Assembly (NCBI RefSeq): GCF_019083805.1
Contig: NZ_JAHRDV010000001.1
Location: 1 to 64,000, forward strand
From: Acetobacter estunensis
Lineage (GTDB): Bacteria > Pseudomonadota > Alphaproteobacteria > Acetobacterales > Acetobacteraceae
Length of the DNA: 64,000 nucleotides
Reading direction: 5' to 3'
The notes below the pieces were generated by a model, which saw only the letters and a list, made by a program, of their open reading frames with translations, was not told where the DNA came from and searched no databases. The position numbers and the translations under genes are program-made. Shown here in pieces: positions 17,439 through 24,751 of this stretch. Within the stretch, counting starts at the first letter, position 1, and every line of letters begins with the position of its first letter.

Positions 17439-17711
17439 TTATGCCGCCTTGTCTATATCGCCTGCAATAAGTCCGTTGAGATTTACACCTGTTACACGCC
17501 GAATAGACGCCAAAACACTTAAAGGCGGCTCACGAATGCCTCTTTCATAAGTCCCATATCTTTCCGGTTCAATGCCAAGCAGTTCGGCAAATTCTTTTTG
17601 AGTGATACCGGGATTTCCGGTTTCCTGACCAAAGGCATGCCGCAACATTCTCAGCCTCGCAGAAAACTGAGCACGCACATCGGATGCAGGAATCTTCGTC
17701 GCTCTTGCCAT
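17439..17711 (-). CDS. CI-like XRE-family phage repressor
   Basis: The product has 90 residues from ATG 17711; an ATG at 17753 would add 14. A clear XRE helix-turn-helix runs from about residue 18 to 75: ITQKEFAELLGIEPERYGTY, then ERGIREPPLSVLASIRRVTG. There is no C-terminal peptidase domain, so it is a short repressor that would not self-cleave like lambda CI. It is divergent from a Cro-like gene with a perfect 17-bp palindrome between them, which marks this as the lysis-lysogeny switch. Confidence 0.75.
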   Translation of the reverse strand: MARATKIPASDVRAQFSARLRMLRHAFGQETGNPGITQKEFAELLGIEPERYGTYERGIREPPLSVLASIRRVTGVNLNGLIAGDIDKAA

Positions 17712-17768
17712 GCTGAAGTGTGTGCCTAGTTGCATGCTAATTTCACGGGACATTATGTCGTTGCAAAA

Positions 17769-17785
17769 TCCAACGTTTTGTTGGA
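17769..17785. promoter_or_regulatory. Operator palindrome of the phage immunity region
   Basis: A perfect inverted repeat, TCCAAC-GTTTT-GTTGGA, lies in the short gap between the divergent repressor and Cro-like genes. It is only 10 bases before the preferred Cro-like start and probably covers promoters of both genes. Related copies lie upstream of the leftward early operon at 16920-16959. Confidence 0.7.
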
Positions 17786-17795
17786 TACCACTCTC

Positions 17796-18050
17796 ATGAA
17801 CGCGATTAATCGTAGAATTTCCCAGGGAAGCGTTGTCCCACAGGATGCGGCAAGGCGCCTAAACGTTTCGCTTGAAACCGTACGACTGTGGCGCTGTGGG
17901 AAAAGGAAAGTTTCAGTGGGCCGGGTCGCCGATGTTTGTGCGATTTTTGGAATTACCCCGGAAGACGTTCGCCCCGACATCTTCGGTCCCTCTCCATCCG
18001 CTGAACCTCCAGCCATCACACCCGGACAACCCGAGGGAGCCGCGGCATGA
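17796..18050 (+). CDS. Cro/YdaS-like helix-turn-helix protein
   Basis: The product has 84 residues from ATG 17796. A helix-turn-helix lies at about residues 8-50: VVPQDAARRLNVSLETVRLW followed by GKRKVSVGRVADVCAIFGIT, the pattern of YdaS-type antirepressors. The C-terminus is Pro-rich. It is the first gene of the rightward early operon, and its stop overlaps the next start. It is expected to oppose the divergent repressor at the shared operator. Confidence 0.7.
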   Translation: MNAINRRISQGSVVPQDAARRLNVSLETVRLWRCGKRKVSVGRVADVCAIFGITPEDVRPDIFGPSPSAEPPAITPGQPEGAAA

Positions 18051-18541
18051 TCGATCATGAACTGCCCCCCGAGCTGGCGCTTGAGGTTCTGCGCTCGACG
18101 GCTGTGGAGCTTGGCTTTCTGATCACTCGTCCTGAGGACGCTGGCCTGCTTGCCTTAGGATCAGATAGCTCGCAGCAACTGCTTCAAAGACTTTCGAAGC
18201 AAGCCCAGGCACTCCCTGTGGAAGATGTTGTGCAATCAGCGTTTCAGGAACTTGGACTTTCAGAGTTCCTGACCACGGAATGCGTCCATCGCATCCAGTC
18301 AGACGTATTTTTACTTCTGCTTGCCCGTCTGAGATGCCTTCGCCTTCGCGACGTACGGACAGAAGTTTTAGCGTCATGGATGGAAGCTGATCAGTCATCG
18401 AATGGCACTCCAAATAGTGACGTCTCTCTGACGGCTGTCGCTGATGACGAAGTTCGCGACTGGAAAGATAGCCTCACAGAGAGAGCGCTTGAGGTTGAGG
18501 TCTTTCAGGAGCGGTGTGCAACAGGAGACGCCGCGGCATGA
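18047..18541 (+). CDS. Hypothetical early phage protein
   Basis: The product has 164 residues, acidic and helical (PPELALEVLRSTAVELGFLI, and later FLLLLARLRCLRLRDVRTEV). No recognisable domain. It overlaps the Cro-like gene and the next gene by four bases each. By position it could be equivalent to a lambda cII-type regulator, but no DNA-binding motif is visible. Confidence 0.5.
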   Translation: MIDHELPPELALEVLRSTAVELGFLITRPEDAGLLALGSDSSQQLLQRLSKQAQALPVEDVVQSAFQELGLSEFLTTECVHRIQSDVFLLLLARLRCLRLRDVRTEVLASWMEADQSSNGTPNSDVSLTAVADDEVRDWKDSLTERALEVEVFQERCATGDAAA

Positions 18542-18981
18542 GCGATCAACGACGCACTGTGCAACAGGAACTTGCGGCGGTGGCGGAGCGAGAGCGTCAA
18601 AGAAATCGCGAGCAAGCACGCATACTCGACAAATTGCGGGAGGCTCGCCGCGCCGAAAACAAAGTTATGGTGAAATGGTGGGCACCCTATTCTGGCGAGA
18701 TCCGTGAAGTTCTTGGAGACTCTCCCGATGTCTCCTCGACTGCCGGTGCCGAACGGTTCGTTTCCGAGGGTCGAGTTCGGGTAAACGGTCGAAAAACGCT
18801 CGATAAGCGCCGGGTGATCAAAAAAGGAAGTGTAATCACTGTCCATGCGTTCCCGATCGGCGACGCCGATAAATTGCATCTTCAAGATCATCTGCAAGAG
18901 TGCCGAGCATATGGTCATGCCCAGCCGAACGCAGGTTGGTGTTCATCTGGCGGAATGACTGGGAAGACGTTTCGCTCATGA
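18538..18981 (+). CDS. Early phage protein with an S4-like RNA-binding motif
   Basis: From ATG 18538 the protein has 147 residues. A basic, Gln/Arg-rich helix covers residues 1-45. Residues about 70-105 (AERFVSEGRVRVNGRKTLDK, then RRVIKKGSVITVHAF) match the two-helix/beta pattern of S4 RNA-binding domains: a GrVxVNG turn, then a KKGsxI strand. The last 40 residues overlap an oppositely oriented gene and may be unimportant. An S4-like module in a phage early operon suggests RNA or nucleic-acid binding. The family match is by pattern only. Confidence 0.5.
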   Translation: MSDQRRTVQQELAAVAERERQRNREQARILDKLREARRAENKVMVKWWAPYSGEIREVLGDSPDVSSTAGAERFVSEGRVRVNGRKTLDKRRVIKKGSVITVHAFPIGDADKLHLQDHLQECRAYGHAQPNAGWCSSGGMTGKTFRS

Positions 18982-19114
18982 GATCACGCGCCTCATCAAA
19001 TAGGCCGTTGTCATCGTGGGCGAGCAGCATGGCCACCATTCGTGACAGCGTCTGGACGCGATATTCAAGCGTGTCGATGCGTGCTTCCAAAAGTTCGCGA
19101 TCCGTTCGGTTCAT
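18836..19114 (-). CDS. Hypothetical coiled-coil protein, convergent with the S4-like gene
   Basis: The product has 92 residues from ATG 19114, preceded by a strong GGAGGA five bases upstream. It is helical: LLEARIDTLEYRVQTLSRMV is a likely coiled coil, and the rest is polar with a basic end (YRRRRSGTHGQ). It overlaps the 3' end of the rightward S4-like gene by 146 bases on the opposite strand. Not recognised; the strong ribosome-binding site is the main support. Confidence 0.45.
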   Translation of the reverse strand: MNRTDRELLEARIDTLEYRVQTLSRMVAMLLAHDDNGLFDEARDLMSETSSQSFRQMNTNLRSAGHDHMLGTLADDLEDAIYRRRRSGTHGQ

Positions 19115-19317
19115 AGAATCCTCCATGGTTGTGTTTGGCGACCCCATGGTGGGCCGCCACGACCGGAGCGCCAAGGCTCCGGTCGTGATGCGGTCATTCG
19201 CTTCCCCTTCTCCAGTTGCTCCTGTCCCCGCAGGCAACAATGGCAGGAAGGACACCCAAGATGTTGGGTATCTCACCCAAGAACGTGGGTATTTCACCCA
19301 AGACGCCGGTGCAGACG
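19115..19317. promoter_or_regulatory. Divergent region with 21-bp tandem repeats containing palindromes
   Basis: This stretch separates a leftward gene (start 19114) from a rightward gene (preferred start 19318). At 19254-19274 and 19275-19295 are two 21-bp tandem repeats plus a partial third from 19296. Each begins ACCCAAGA and holds an inverted repeat; the first is ACCCAA-GATG-TTGGGT. The 21-bp period places successive sites on the same face of DNA. If an upstream ATG at 19240 is used, the repeats instead encode repeated GISPK heptads. Confidence 0.45.
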
Positions 19318-19611
19318 ATGTCCGGTAGCACCCTCACCGATCAGTTCCAGGACATGGTCCGCGAGGAGGTGGCGGAGCGTCGCGCGTCCGGTCTCAAGGG
19401 CGCGTTTCGTGAGGTCGCGCGTATTTTCGGTCTGACGGAACGCCGTGTGCGGGCTGCCTGGAACCGGGAACTGCGGAGCGTGCGAGCGGAAGAATGGGAG
19501 GCGGTGCGCACACGACGCCTCGCGTCCCTGCGCGCCCGGCAAGAGCATATCGCGGCGGAACTGGCCGCGCTCGAGGAAGAATTCGCGACGCATGATGCGG
19601 GGTTCCGATGA
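19318..19611 (+). CDS. Small helix-turn-helix protein with basic coiled-coil tail
   Basis: The product has 97 residues from ATG 19318 (an ATG at 19240 is the alternative). A helix-turn-helix lies in GAFREVARIFGLTERRVRAA, followed by a strongly basic helix and a coiled coil (RRLASLRARQEHIAAELAAL). Its stop overlaps the next small gene. It is probably a DNA-binding protein of the early region. Confidence 0.5.
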   Translation: MSGSTLTDQFQDMVREEVAERRASGLKGAFREVARIFGLTERRVRAAWNRELRSVRAEEWEAVRTRRLASLRARQEHIAAELAALEEEFATHDAGFR

Positions 19612-19787
19612 AGGAACAGCTGCTTGCGCTCGTGCTCGTCGCCGGCATGTCGGCAGGCATTGCCTTCCGGTACCGGCTCGAACTCACCCAGCTTTGGATC
19701 CGGCGTGAAACGCGCGTGATCCGGCGCCGTCTCAGGCGGCTGCGTCGCCTTGAGCGGTTCGTCTCAGGAAGGATTCCCCCGGCATGA
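19608..19787 (+). CDS. Small membrane protein with very basic tail (59 residues)
   Basis: This gene starts at ATG 19608 inside the stop of the preceding gene. One N-terminal hydrophobic segment (LLALVLVAGMSAGIAF) is followed by an Arg-rich helix (RRETRVIRRRLRRLRRLERF). The stop overlaps the next start. This is a short but well-coupled reading frame; function unknown. Confidence 0.5.
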   Translation: MKEQLLALVLVAGMSAGIAFRYRLELTQLWIRRETRVIRRRLRRLRRLERFVSGRIPPA

Positions 19788-19951
19788 TGTCATCGGACCG
19801 CATCGCGGCGTCCGTTCGCGCCCTTTCCGAAAGGGGCTTCAGCATTCGCGCGATTGCGCGCGTGATCGGGCTGTCCGAGCGCCGCGTGAAGCAGCTGCGC
19901 AAACTTGCAGCCGATCAGCTTGATGGCGCGATGGTGGCCCAGAATGGCTAA
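19784..19951 (+). CDS. Small helix-turn-helix protein (55 residues)
   Basis: ATG 19784 overlaps the previous stop. The product contains ALSERGFSIRAIARVIGLSE followed by RRVKQLRKLAADQL, a clean helix-turn-helix of resolvase/Fis type with almost nothing else. It overlaps the following gene by eight bases. It is one of several tiny DNA-binding proteins in a row here. Confidence 0.5.
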   Translation: MMSSDRIAASVRALSERGFSIRAIARVIGLSERRVKQLRKLAADQLDGAMVAQNG

Positions 19952-20144
19952 GGTCCAGCCGCGCAAATTCGGCGCCGCACCGCGCAAGCGCCCATACAGT
20001 ATTCCTCGCCGGCCGCTCGATCTTTCAGCGCTGAAGAAAGGCCACGTCCCGGCCGATCTGGACCATCAGGTGCGTGTATCGGGCGGAATGACCCGCGTGG
20101 ATCCCTCGCTCATGAAGTGGTGCTGGGGGCTTTGGTATGTGTGA
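19944..20144 (+). CDS. Hypothetical basic phage protein (66 residues)
   Basis: Starting at ATG 19944 the protein is basic and Pro-rich (MAKVQPRKFGAAPRKRPYSI) and ends with an aromatic cluster MKWCWGLWYV. No family is known. It overlaps both neighbours by a few bases. Confidence 0.45.
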   Translation: MAKVQPRKFGAAPRKRPYSIPRRPLDLSALKKGHVPADLDHQVRVSGGMTRVDPSLMKWCWGLWYV

Positions 20145-20577
20145 AGTCTCGGTTGGGCTCGCTGATTTTTACGGGAAACTGAATACAGCGATCCGCGACG
20201 CGGGTGGTGTGGCAAAGTTCGCGCGGCTTCACGGGCTGAATGAGCGTCGTGTTTACGAGACCCGCAATGCTGAGCGCATGCACGCGGCGGCGGCCTATGC
20301 TGTCGGTCTTCGTCCGGTCACCATGTATCCGGTCACGGGCCAGCGCGGCGCCTACGTCTCGCAGCGGCAGGTTTACGAAAAACTGAATACATTCGAGCGG
20401 AATTTTCCGACGCAGGTCGAGGCGGCCAAGCAACTTGGCGTGTCACGTCAGACGCTGAACAATATTCTCAACGGGCGTCGCGGGCTCGACAGTGTGCTTG
20501 CCGGCCTCGGATTTGGCGGACCGGTCACCCGTTTCATGAAAACCGCCCCCACCAAAAATCAAATTGCTGGAGAATAA
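20137..20577 (+). CDS. Early phage protein with two tandem helix-turn-helix units
   Basis: The product has 146 residues. Two related units each start Y-x-K-L-N-T. The first is FYGKLNTAIRDAGGVAKFAR with GLNERRVYETRN. The second is VYEKLNTFERNFPTQVEAAK with QLGVSRQTLNNILNGRRG. Both look like XRE/Cro-type helices, suggesting an internal duplication. It lies directly before the helicase gene and could regulate replication genes; the target is unknown. Confidence 0.55.
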   Translation: MCEVSVGLADFYGKLNTAIRDAGGVAKFARLHGLNERRVYETRNAERMHAAAAYAVGLRPVTMYPVTGQRGAYVSQRQVYEKLNTFERNFPTQVEAAKQLGVSRQTLNNILNGRRGLDSVLAGLGFGGPVTRFMKTAPTKNQIAGE

Positions 20578-20580
20578 ACC

Positions 20581-22110
20581 GTGGCTGATGGCGGTCTCTT
20601 CACGAACGCTCTGCGTGAGCCACCGGCGAACGTGGATGCGGAGCAGGCGCTTCTTGGCGCGATCCTGACCAATAACAAGGCGTTCGCACGCGTTGATGAC
20701 ATCACTGAACCCGTCCAGTTCGCCGTGCCGATCCATGGTCGGATCTATGAGGTCTGCCGCAACCTGATCAACGCTGGCACGGATGCAAATCCGATTACGG
20801 TCAGGGCGCATATCGAGGGTGATCCGTTGCTCGGCCGCACCACGGCGCCCGATGTTCTCAAGGCGCTGCTGATCGCAACCGTCGGCATCATGAACGCGCG
20901 GGATTACGCCCTGACGATCAAGGATGCGTGGGTGCGCCGCCGCCTGTTTACCGCCTGCACGGAAACACTCGACCTCTGTTGTCGTCCGGGAGATGCCCTT
21001 GCCGGCGACATCGTGGACACGATCGAAACACGACTGCTGGCCTTGGCGCGTGGCATGGGTGAGGAGCAATTGACCGTCACGCTCGCCGACTCAATGGAGC
21101 AGGCCCGCCAGCAGGCACTGGAAGCCTCAAAGCGCGGTAGCGGTCTGGCTGGCACGACGTGGGGTTATCGGGCACTTGATCGCATGACAGGTGGCATGCT
21201 GCCGACAGGCATCTATGTGCTCGGCGCGCGGCCCGCCATGGGCAAAACCTCGCTCGGTTTCGGCGTCGCGATCCGCGCGGCCGCCGCAGGCGAGAGCGTG
21301 CTGTTCTGGTCGGGTGAGATGACGCCGCCTCAACTCGGTGCCCGTGCCGGCGCTGCGTGGGCGCATCTCTCCACACAGTCGGTCTTCACCGGACGTCGCT
21401 ACGATGTCCCCGAAGATCTTGAGACGGGCGAGCGCGAGGAACTGACAAGCTGGCAATGGCGCGACCTCGAAGACGGCGAGCGCGCCGCGGCGGCACTGTC
21501 ACTGGAGATCGACAGCCAACCGGCCATCACCGTTGCAAAGCTTCGGTCACGTGCGCGTCGAATGGCTCGCAGCAAGCGCGGCCTGCACCTGATCGTGGTG
21601 GATTACATCTCGCTTATGTCGTCTGGATCAGAACAGGCCGACATGAAACCCTATGAGCGCACGACGCTGGTGTCACGTCAGCTCAAGCAACTCGCCACCG
21701 AGTTGAAGGTGCCGATCATCGTGCTGGCGCAGCTCAACCGCGAGAACGAACGGCGCGAGGACAAGCGTCCCCAGCTGGCCGACCTACGCGATTCCGGCGC
21801 GATCGAGCAGGATGCGGACATGGTGATGTTCCTGCATCGCGAGCATTACTACCTGAAGAAGCTCGCGGATGGCGGTCTGCAGCGGAAAGACCGTGAGAGC
21901 AACGAGGACTATGCAAACCGATGCAGCGCTCTCGCCGCGCGCGTTGCCGGATCTGAAGGCAAGGCGGAAGTCCTGATCGCAAAGAACCGTCAGGGGCCGA
22001 CCGGCACGTGCCATCTGAAATTCACCGATTACTCCACATGGTTCCGCGACACATTCGAGGATGATCGCGGCCCGGCGTGGAGCGTCCAGCGCGAGGATGA
22101 ATTGCCATGA
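20581..22110 (+). CDS. Replicative DnaB-type helicase
   Basis: The product has 509 residues from a GTG. The N-terminal DnaB domain starts EPPANVDAEQALLGAILTNN. The RecA-like C-terminal domain has Walker A GARPAMGKTS (about 214-223) and motif LRDSGAIEQDADMVMFLHR near residue 400. It unwinds DNA at the phage replication fork. Length is slightly above host DnaB. It sits just upstream of the initiator gene, the same pairing as in P22-type phages. Confidence 0.9.
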   Translation: MADGGLFTNALREPPANVDAEQALLGAILTNNKAFARVDDITEPVQFAVPIHGRIYEVCRNLINAGTDANPITVRAHIEGDPLLGRTTAPDVLKALLIATVGIMNARDYALTIKDAWVRRRLFTACTETLDLCCRPGDALAGDIVDTIETRLLALARGMGEEQLTVTLADSMEQARQQALEASKRGSGLAGTTWGYRALDRMTGGMLPTGIYVLGARPAMGKTSLGFGVAIRAAAAGESVLFWSGEMTPPQLGARAGAAWAHLSTQSVFTGRRYDVPEDLETGEREELTSWQWRDLEDGERAAAALSLEIDSQPAITVAKLRSRARRMARSKRGLHLIVVDYISLMSSGSEQADMKPYERTTLVSRQLKQLATELKVPIIVLAQLNRENERREDKRPQLADLRDSGAIEQDADMVMFLHREHYYLKKLADGGLQRKDRESNEDYANRCSALAARVAGSEGKAEVLIAKNRQGPTGTCHLKFTDYSTWFRDTFEDDRGPAWSVQREDELP

Positions 22111-22394
22111 GACCGCTGCGCCAACGCCCCGGACGCCATGCCCGCGTCATCATGACCGATCAGAGGTGGCAATTGCTCCCGCTTGCCGCACGCGCCGCGT
22201 GGCTCCAGATCGCCGACATTGCCGACGCGATGCCGGAATTGCGGCAACCGCCCGCAGGCCGTGCTGTGTCTATAGCCGATCTGTGCCGCCTGCTGGCGGC
22301 TGATCCATCCGAATTCGAACTGGCGCTCACGCATCTCGTCGAGCGCCAGATCATGGAACCGGCCTTCGATGGTTTCCGGTTGAAAGCGTACTGA
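22107..22394 (+). CDS. Hypothetical protein between helicase and initiator
   Basis: The product has 95 residues and overlaps the helicase stop by four bases. The helical pattern LPLAARAAWLQIADIADAMP, then ADLCRLLAADPSEFELALTH, suggests a small winged-helix-like domain. It may assist replication, by position only. A later ATG at 22152 is possible. Confidence 0.5.
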   Translation: MRPLRQRPGRHARVIMTDQRWQLLPLAARAAWLQIADIADAMPELRQPPAGRAVSIADLCRLLAADPSEFELALTHLVERQIMEPAFDGFRLKAY

Positions 22395-22395
22395 C

Positions 22396-23340
22396 ATGGC
22401 CAGAAAAAACCCTAATGAGATAGTGCGCTTGATGGCGACAACCGACCTACGCCTCCTAGCGATGGACGATGCGGCAAGTTGGTTCTGGGTCAAATTAATG
22501 TGGCTCATAATCGAATGTGGTGCGGATGGGCGTGCCGTGTTTGGCGCAGGTCGCATGCCGCACATCGCGGATGTTGCGCGCCTTCGGTTTCGCATGACGG
22601 AAACCGAATTCAAAACCCAGATGGAAACCCAATCCAAAACCGAACTCATCGTATGGGATGCAGAAACCGGCACGCTCGGGTTTCCGCGTGAACTGCAGCC
22701 CGACCGGCGCACGATCGCGAACCGGATCAACGGCGCAAAGGGCGGTCGACCGCCAAAAAAGCGGATCAATGAGCGCACCGATCCTGCTCAGCGTTACCTG
22801 CCGCCTATGGCCATCTCAGGAGGAAAATCAGCGATGACGGAAACCCAAACCGAAACCCAACCGGGTTCGCGCGCGCCTATAGCTAAGCTAGCTGGTACAG
22901 ATATCTCTAAAGCTACAGCTAGCTTGGAACCCACCAAGGATCAGATCGATGCGGTCTACAAGCGCATTGGGCCGAAGGCGTTCGAGGCTGCGGGCTACGA
23001 TCTGGCGAAAGACCTGGGAAACTACCTCTGCGCTCGCCAGTGGGCTGGCGACGGGCTCAAGCGCGGCCTGAGCGCCGAGCGGATTGAGCGCGTGGTTCTC
23101 GACGAGATCGAGCGTATCGTCGAGCGTGAAACCAAGGCGGGGCGGCGCATCAATGGCTTCGGCTATTTCCAGAAGGGCGTGGCCAAGGCGATCGAAGCGG
23201 CAGATGCCAGCGCGCCGCTGACGGTTGCCGATCACCTGGCCGAAAAGGACTGGGAAGCCGCGATGAAGGACTGGCTGCGCAATGGCGCCAAGGATGAGCG
23301 GCCGCGCCTGGAGGACTTTGCCAAGGCACGGGCGGCGTGA
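22396..23340 (+). CDS. Replication initiator-like protein (lambda O analogue)
   Basis: The product has 314 residues. The N-terminal part (1-110) resembles the winged-helix DNA-binding domain of phage replication proteins (DAASWFWVKLMWLIIECGAD). The middle is a polar linker in which repeated T-E-T-Q residues are encoded by 12-bp direct repeats. The C-terminal half is helical and acidic (EDFAKARAA end). As in lambda O, the gene seems to contain its own origin. It follows the helicase and overlaps the next gene as GTGA. Confidence 0.6.
   Translation: MARKNPNEIVRLMATTDLRLLAMDDAASWFWVKLMWLIIECGADGRAVFGAGRMPHIADVARLRFRMTETEFKTQMETQSKTELIVWDAETGTLGFPRELQPDRRTIANRINGAKGGRPPKKRINERTDPAQRYLPPMAISGGKSAMTETQTETQPGSRAPIAKLAGTDISKATASLEPTKDQIDAVYKRIGPKAFEAAGYDLAKDLGNYLCARQWAGDGLKRGLSAERIERVVLDEIERIVERETKAGRRINGFGYFQKGVAKAIEAADASAPLTVADHLAEKDWEAAMKDWLRNGAKDERPRLEDFAKARAA
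22600..22925 (+). other. Candidate phage replication origin inside the initiator gene (12-bp iterons)
   Basis: Four contiguous 12-bp direct repeats fill 22600-22647, with consensus RAAACCSA followed by four variable bases. Two more lie at 22840-22863 (GAAACCCAAACC, GAAACCCAACCG). Just downstream, 22885-22893 AAGCTAGCT and 22917-22925 AGCTAGCTT form an inverted repeat around an AT-richer stretch. Iterons plus an AT-rich region inside an initiator gene is the lambda O/ori layout. Function is inferred from structure. Confidence 0.5.
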
Positions 23341-23834
23341 GTGCGACCATCCAAGGCGCTGACGGCGAGTACGTCGATCTCTCGGGGATCGCGATCCGCA
23401 AGCGCCGCCCGACCGAGTTCTCGTCAGACCGTCCTGTTGTCGATCAGGTCGAGGAATGGCTGAACGAAGCCGGGCTGACGCTGGCCACCATTCGAATGAA
23501 AGGCCTGCGTCCTGCCGGCATGAAGACGCATTGGCCCGACGTGGTGGTCGACGTGGACGATCTGTGCTGGTTGCGGGACAGCGACGATGTTCTGCCGCCA
23601 CCATCTGCGGATGCAATCGCCCGCATGGACGTAGCACTTGAATGGGTGAGCCTGCTCGATGACCAGCGCCTGCGGACCGTGGTGAACAAGCGCCTGATCG
23701 TGAACCCGATCTCGGGAAAGTTCCACTGGGAATGGCGGAAGCTGGGACGTCTGCTTGGAATAGACCATAAGACGGCCAAGGCTTGGCATAGACGCGCCTG
23801 TGAGCTCATCGGAAAAAAAATTCGCCATCTGTAA
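23337..23834 (+). CDS. Phage protein with C-terminal helix-turn-helix, possible late regulator
   Basis: The product has 165 residues from a GTG overlapping the initiator stop. The C-terminal region reads KLGRLLGIDHKTAKAWHRRA, a helix-turn-helix. This looks like the DUF6362-type phage proteins found ahead of terminase genes. It is the last early gene, followed by a strong terminator and then the packaging genes, the position of late regulators in many phages. The regulatory role is inferred from place and motif. Confidence 0.55.
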   Translation: MSATIQGADGEYVDLSGIAIRKRRPTEFSSDRPVVDQVEEWLNEAGLTLATIRMKGLRPAGMKTHWPDVVVDVDDLCWLRDSDDVLPPPSADAIARMDVALEWVSLLDDQRLRTVVNKRLIVNPISGKFHWEWRKLGRLLGIDHKTAKAWHRRACELIGKKIRHL

Positions 23835-23887
23835 TTTTCCTCTCCCCAAATTCCCCAGAATGCACTATCTGGGATGACATGATGAGG

Positions 23888-23920
23888 CGGCGTGCATCCA
23901 GCGGGGTGCGCGCCGTTTTT
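23888..23920 (+). terminator. Rho-independent terminator ending the early rightward operon
   Basis: A 12-bp stem (CGGCGTGCATCC paired with GGGTGCGCGCCG, two G-U pairs) has a four-base loop and is followed by five T. It lies 54 bases after the stop of the last early gene. Confidence 0.75.
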
Positions 23921-24169
23921 CGTTAGAGCCATGCGTCGCGGATGCGAAGGCATGCGCTCAACTCATGAAGACGTGAGTCATGCGCCCGGCGCATCGCCCG
24001 GCCCCCTCCTATGCATTTCGCGTGGGTCCTTCCTGGGAGGGTCACGCTCCGGGGGTTATTCGCGCCCCGGTCAGACAGACTTTTTGACCAAACAAAATAA
24101 GGGTTTCTGTTGTTGTTGTTGTCGTCTGGCACCGCTGCATCTGCTGCTCGGCCTGCCGACGCCACTCCC
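23921..24169. other. Noncoding region before terminase, candidate cos region
   Basis: These 249 bases lie between the early terminator and the small terminase gene. They hold a GC-rich dyad near 24050-24072 (CCGGGG...CCCCGG around GTTATTCGCG) and a run of GTT triplets near 24107-24121. Lambda-type terminases cut at a cos site just upstream of the small subunit gene, so this is where cos should be. No specific cos sequence is recognised. The late promoter should also lie here. Confidence 0.35.
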
Positions 24170-24751
24170 ATGCTCAACAAGCGTGAGCTTTCGCGGCGGC
24201 TGAAGGTCTCCCTCCCCACGCTAACGGCCTGGATGGAGCGGTGGCCGGAATTTCCGGTCGCGCAGCGTGGCACCAACGGCTCCAGTTATCGGTTCGATGT
24301 CGAGGCGGTCTTCGCGTTCCTCTCCGAGCGGCGCGAGGAAGAGGCGCAACAGAAGGCCGGACGCGACGAGCAGCTGATGGCGCTTCAGCTGAGCTTCGGC
24401 GATCTCTTCCCTGCCCCGGATCCCGTGTCGGACAACCGGCGGCGGCTCTCCACCAAGGAAGAGATCGACCTGTGGAAGCTGCGCGACCTCAAGCGAAAGG
24501 AGGCTGAGCGGTCCGGGCAGCTCGTGATCGCCGCCGAGGTGGAGCAGCTGTTCCAGGCGGCGCTGGCGCGGCTCAACCGTGATGCGACCAGCTTCATCCG
24601 ACGCCTCGGTCAGCAGGAACGCTGGTCGGACGCCCAGATGCGCTCCATCGAGGCGCGCTTCGCGGACATGCAGCGCCAGTCAGTGCGCGATGCCTTAGCT
24701 CTCCTCGATGAGGAACCGGATGCCGATGAGCGACAGCTCAACCTCACCTGA
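24170..24751 (+). CDS. Small terminase subunit
   Basis: The product has 193 residues from ATG 24170. An N-terminal helix-turn-helix (MLNKRELSRRLKVSLPTLTA) is followed by RWPEFPVAQRGTNGSSYRFD, as in DUF1441/Nu1-type small terminase subunits that bind cos. Long helices then follow (EEIDLWKLRDLKRKEAERSG). It directly precedes and overlaps the large subunit. The start is uncertain because no strong ribosome-binding site is seen. Confidence 0.75.
   Translation: MLNKRELSRRLKVSLPTLTAWMERWPEFPVAQRGTNGSSYRFDVEAVFAFLSERREEEAQQKAGRDEQLMALQLSFGDLFPAPDPVSDNRRRLSTKEEIDLWKLRDLKRKEAERSGQLVIAAEVEQLFQAALARLNRDATSFIRRLGQQERWSDAQMRSIEARFADMQRQSVRDALALLDEEPDADERQLNLT

Noticed and set aside
24107-24121. Upstream TTG start for the small terminase in the GTT run
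   Set aside because: It would add 20 residues of low-complexity sequence before the clear helix-turn-helix; the ATG at 24170 is preferred.
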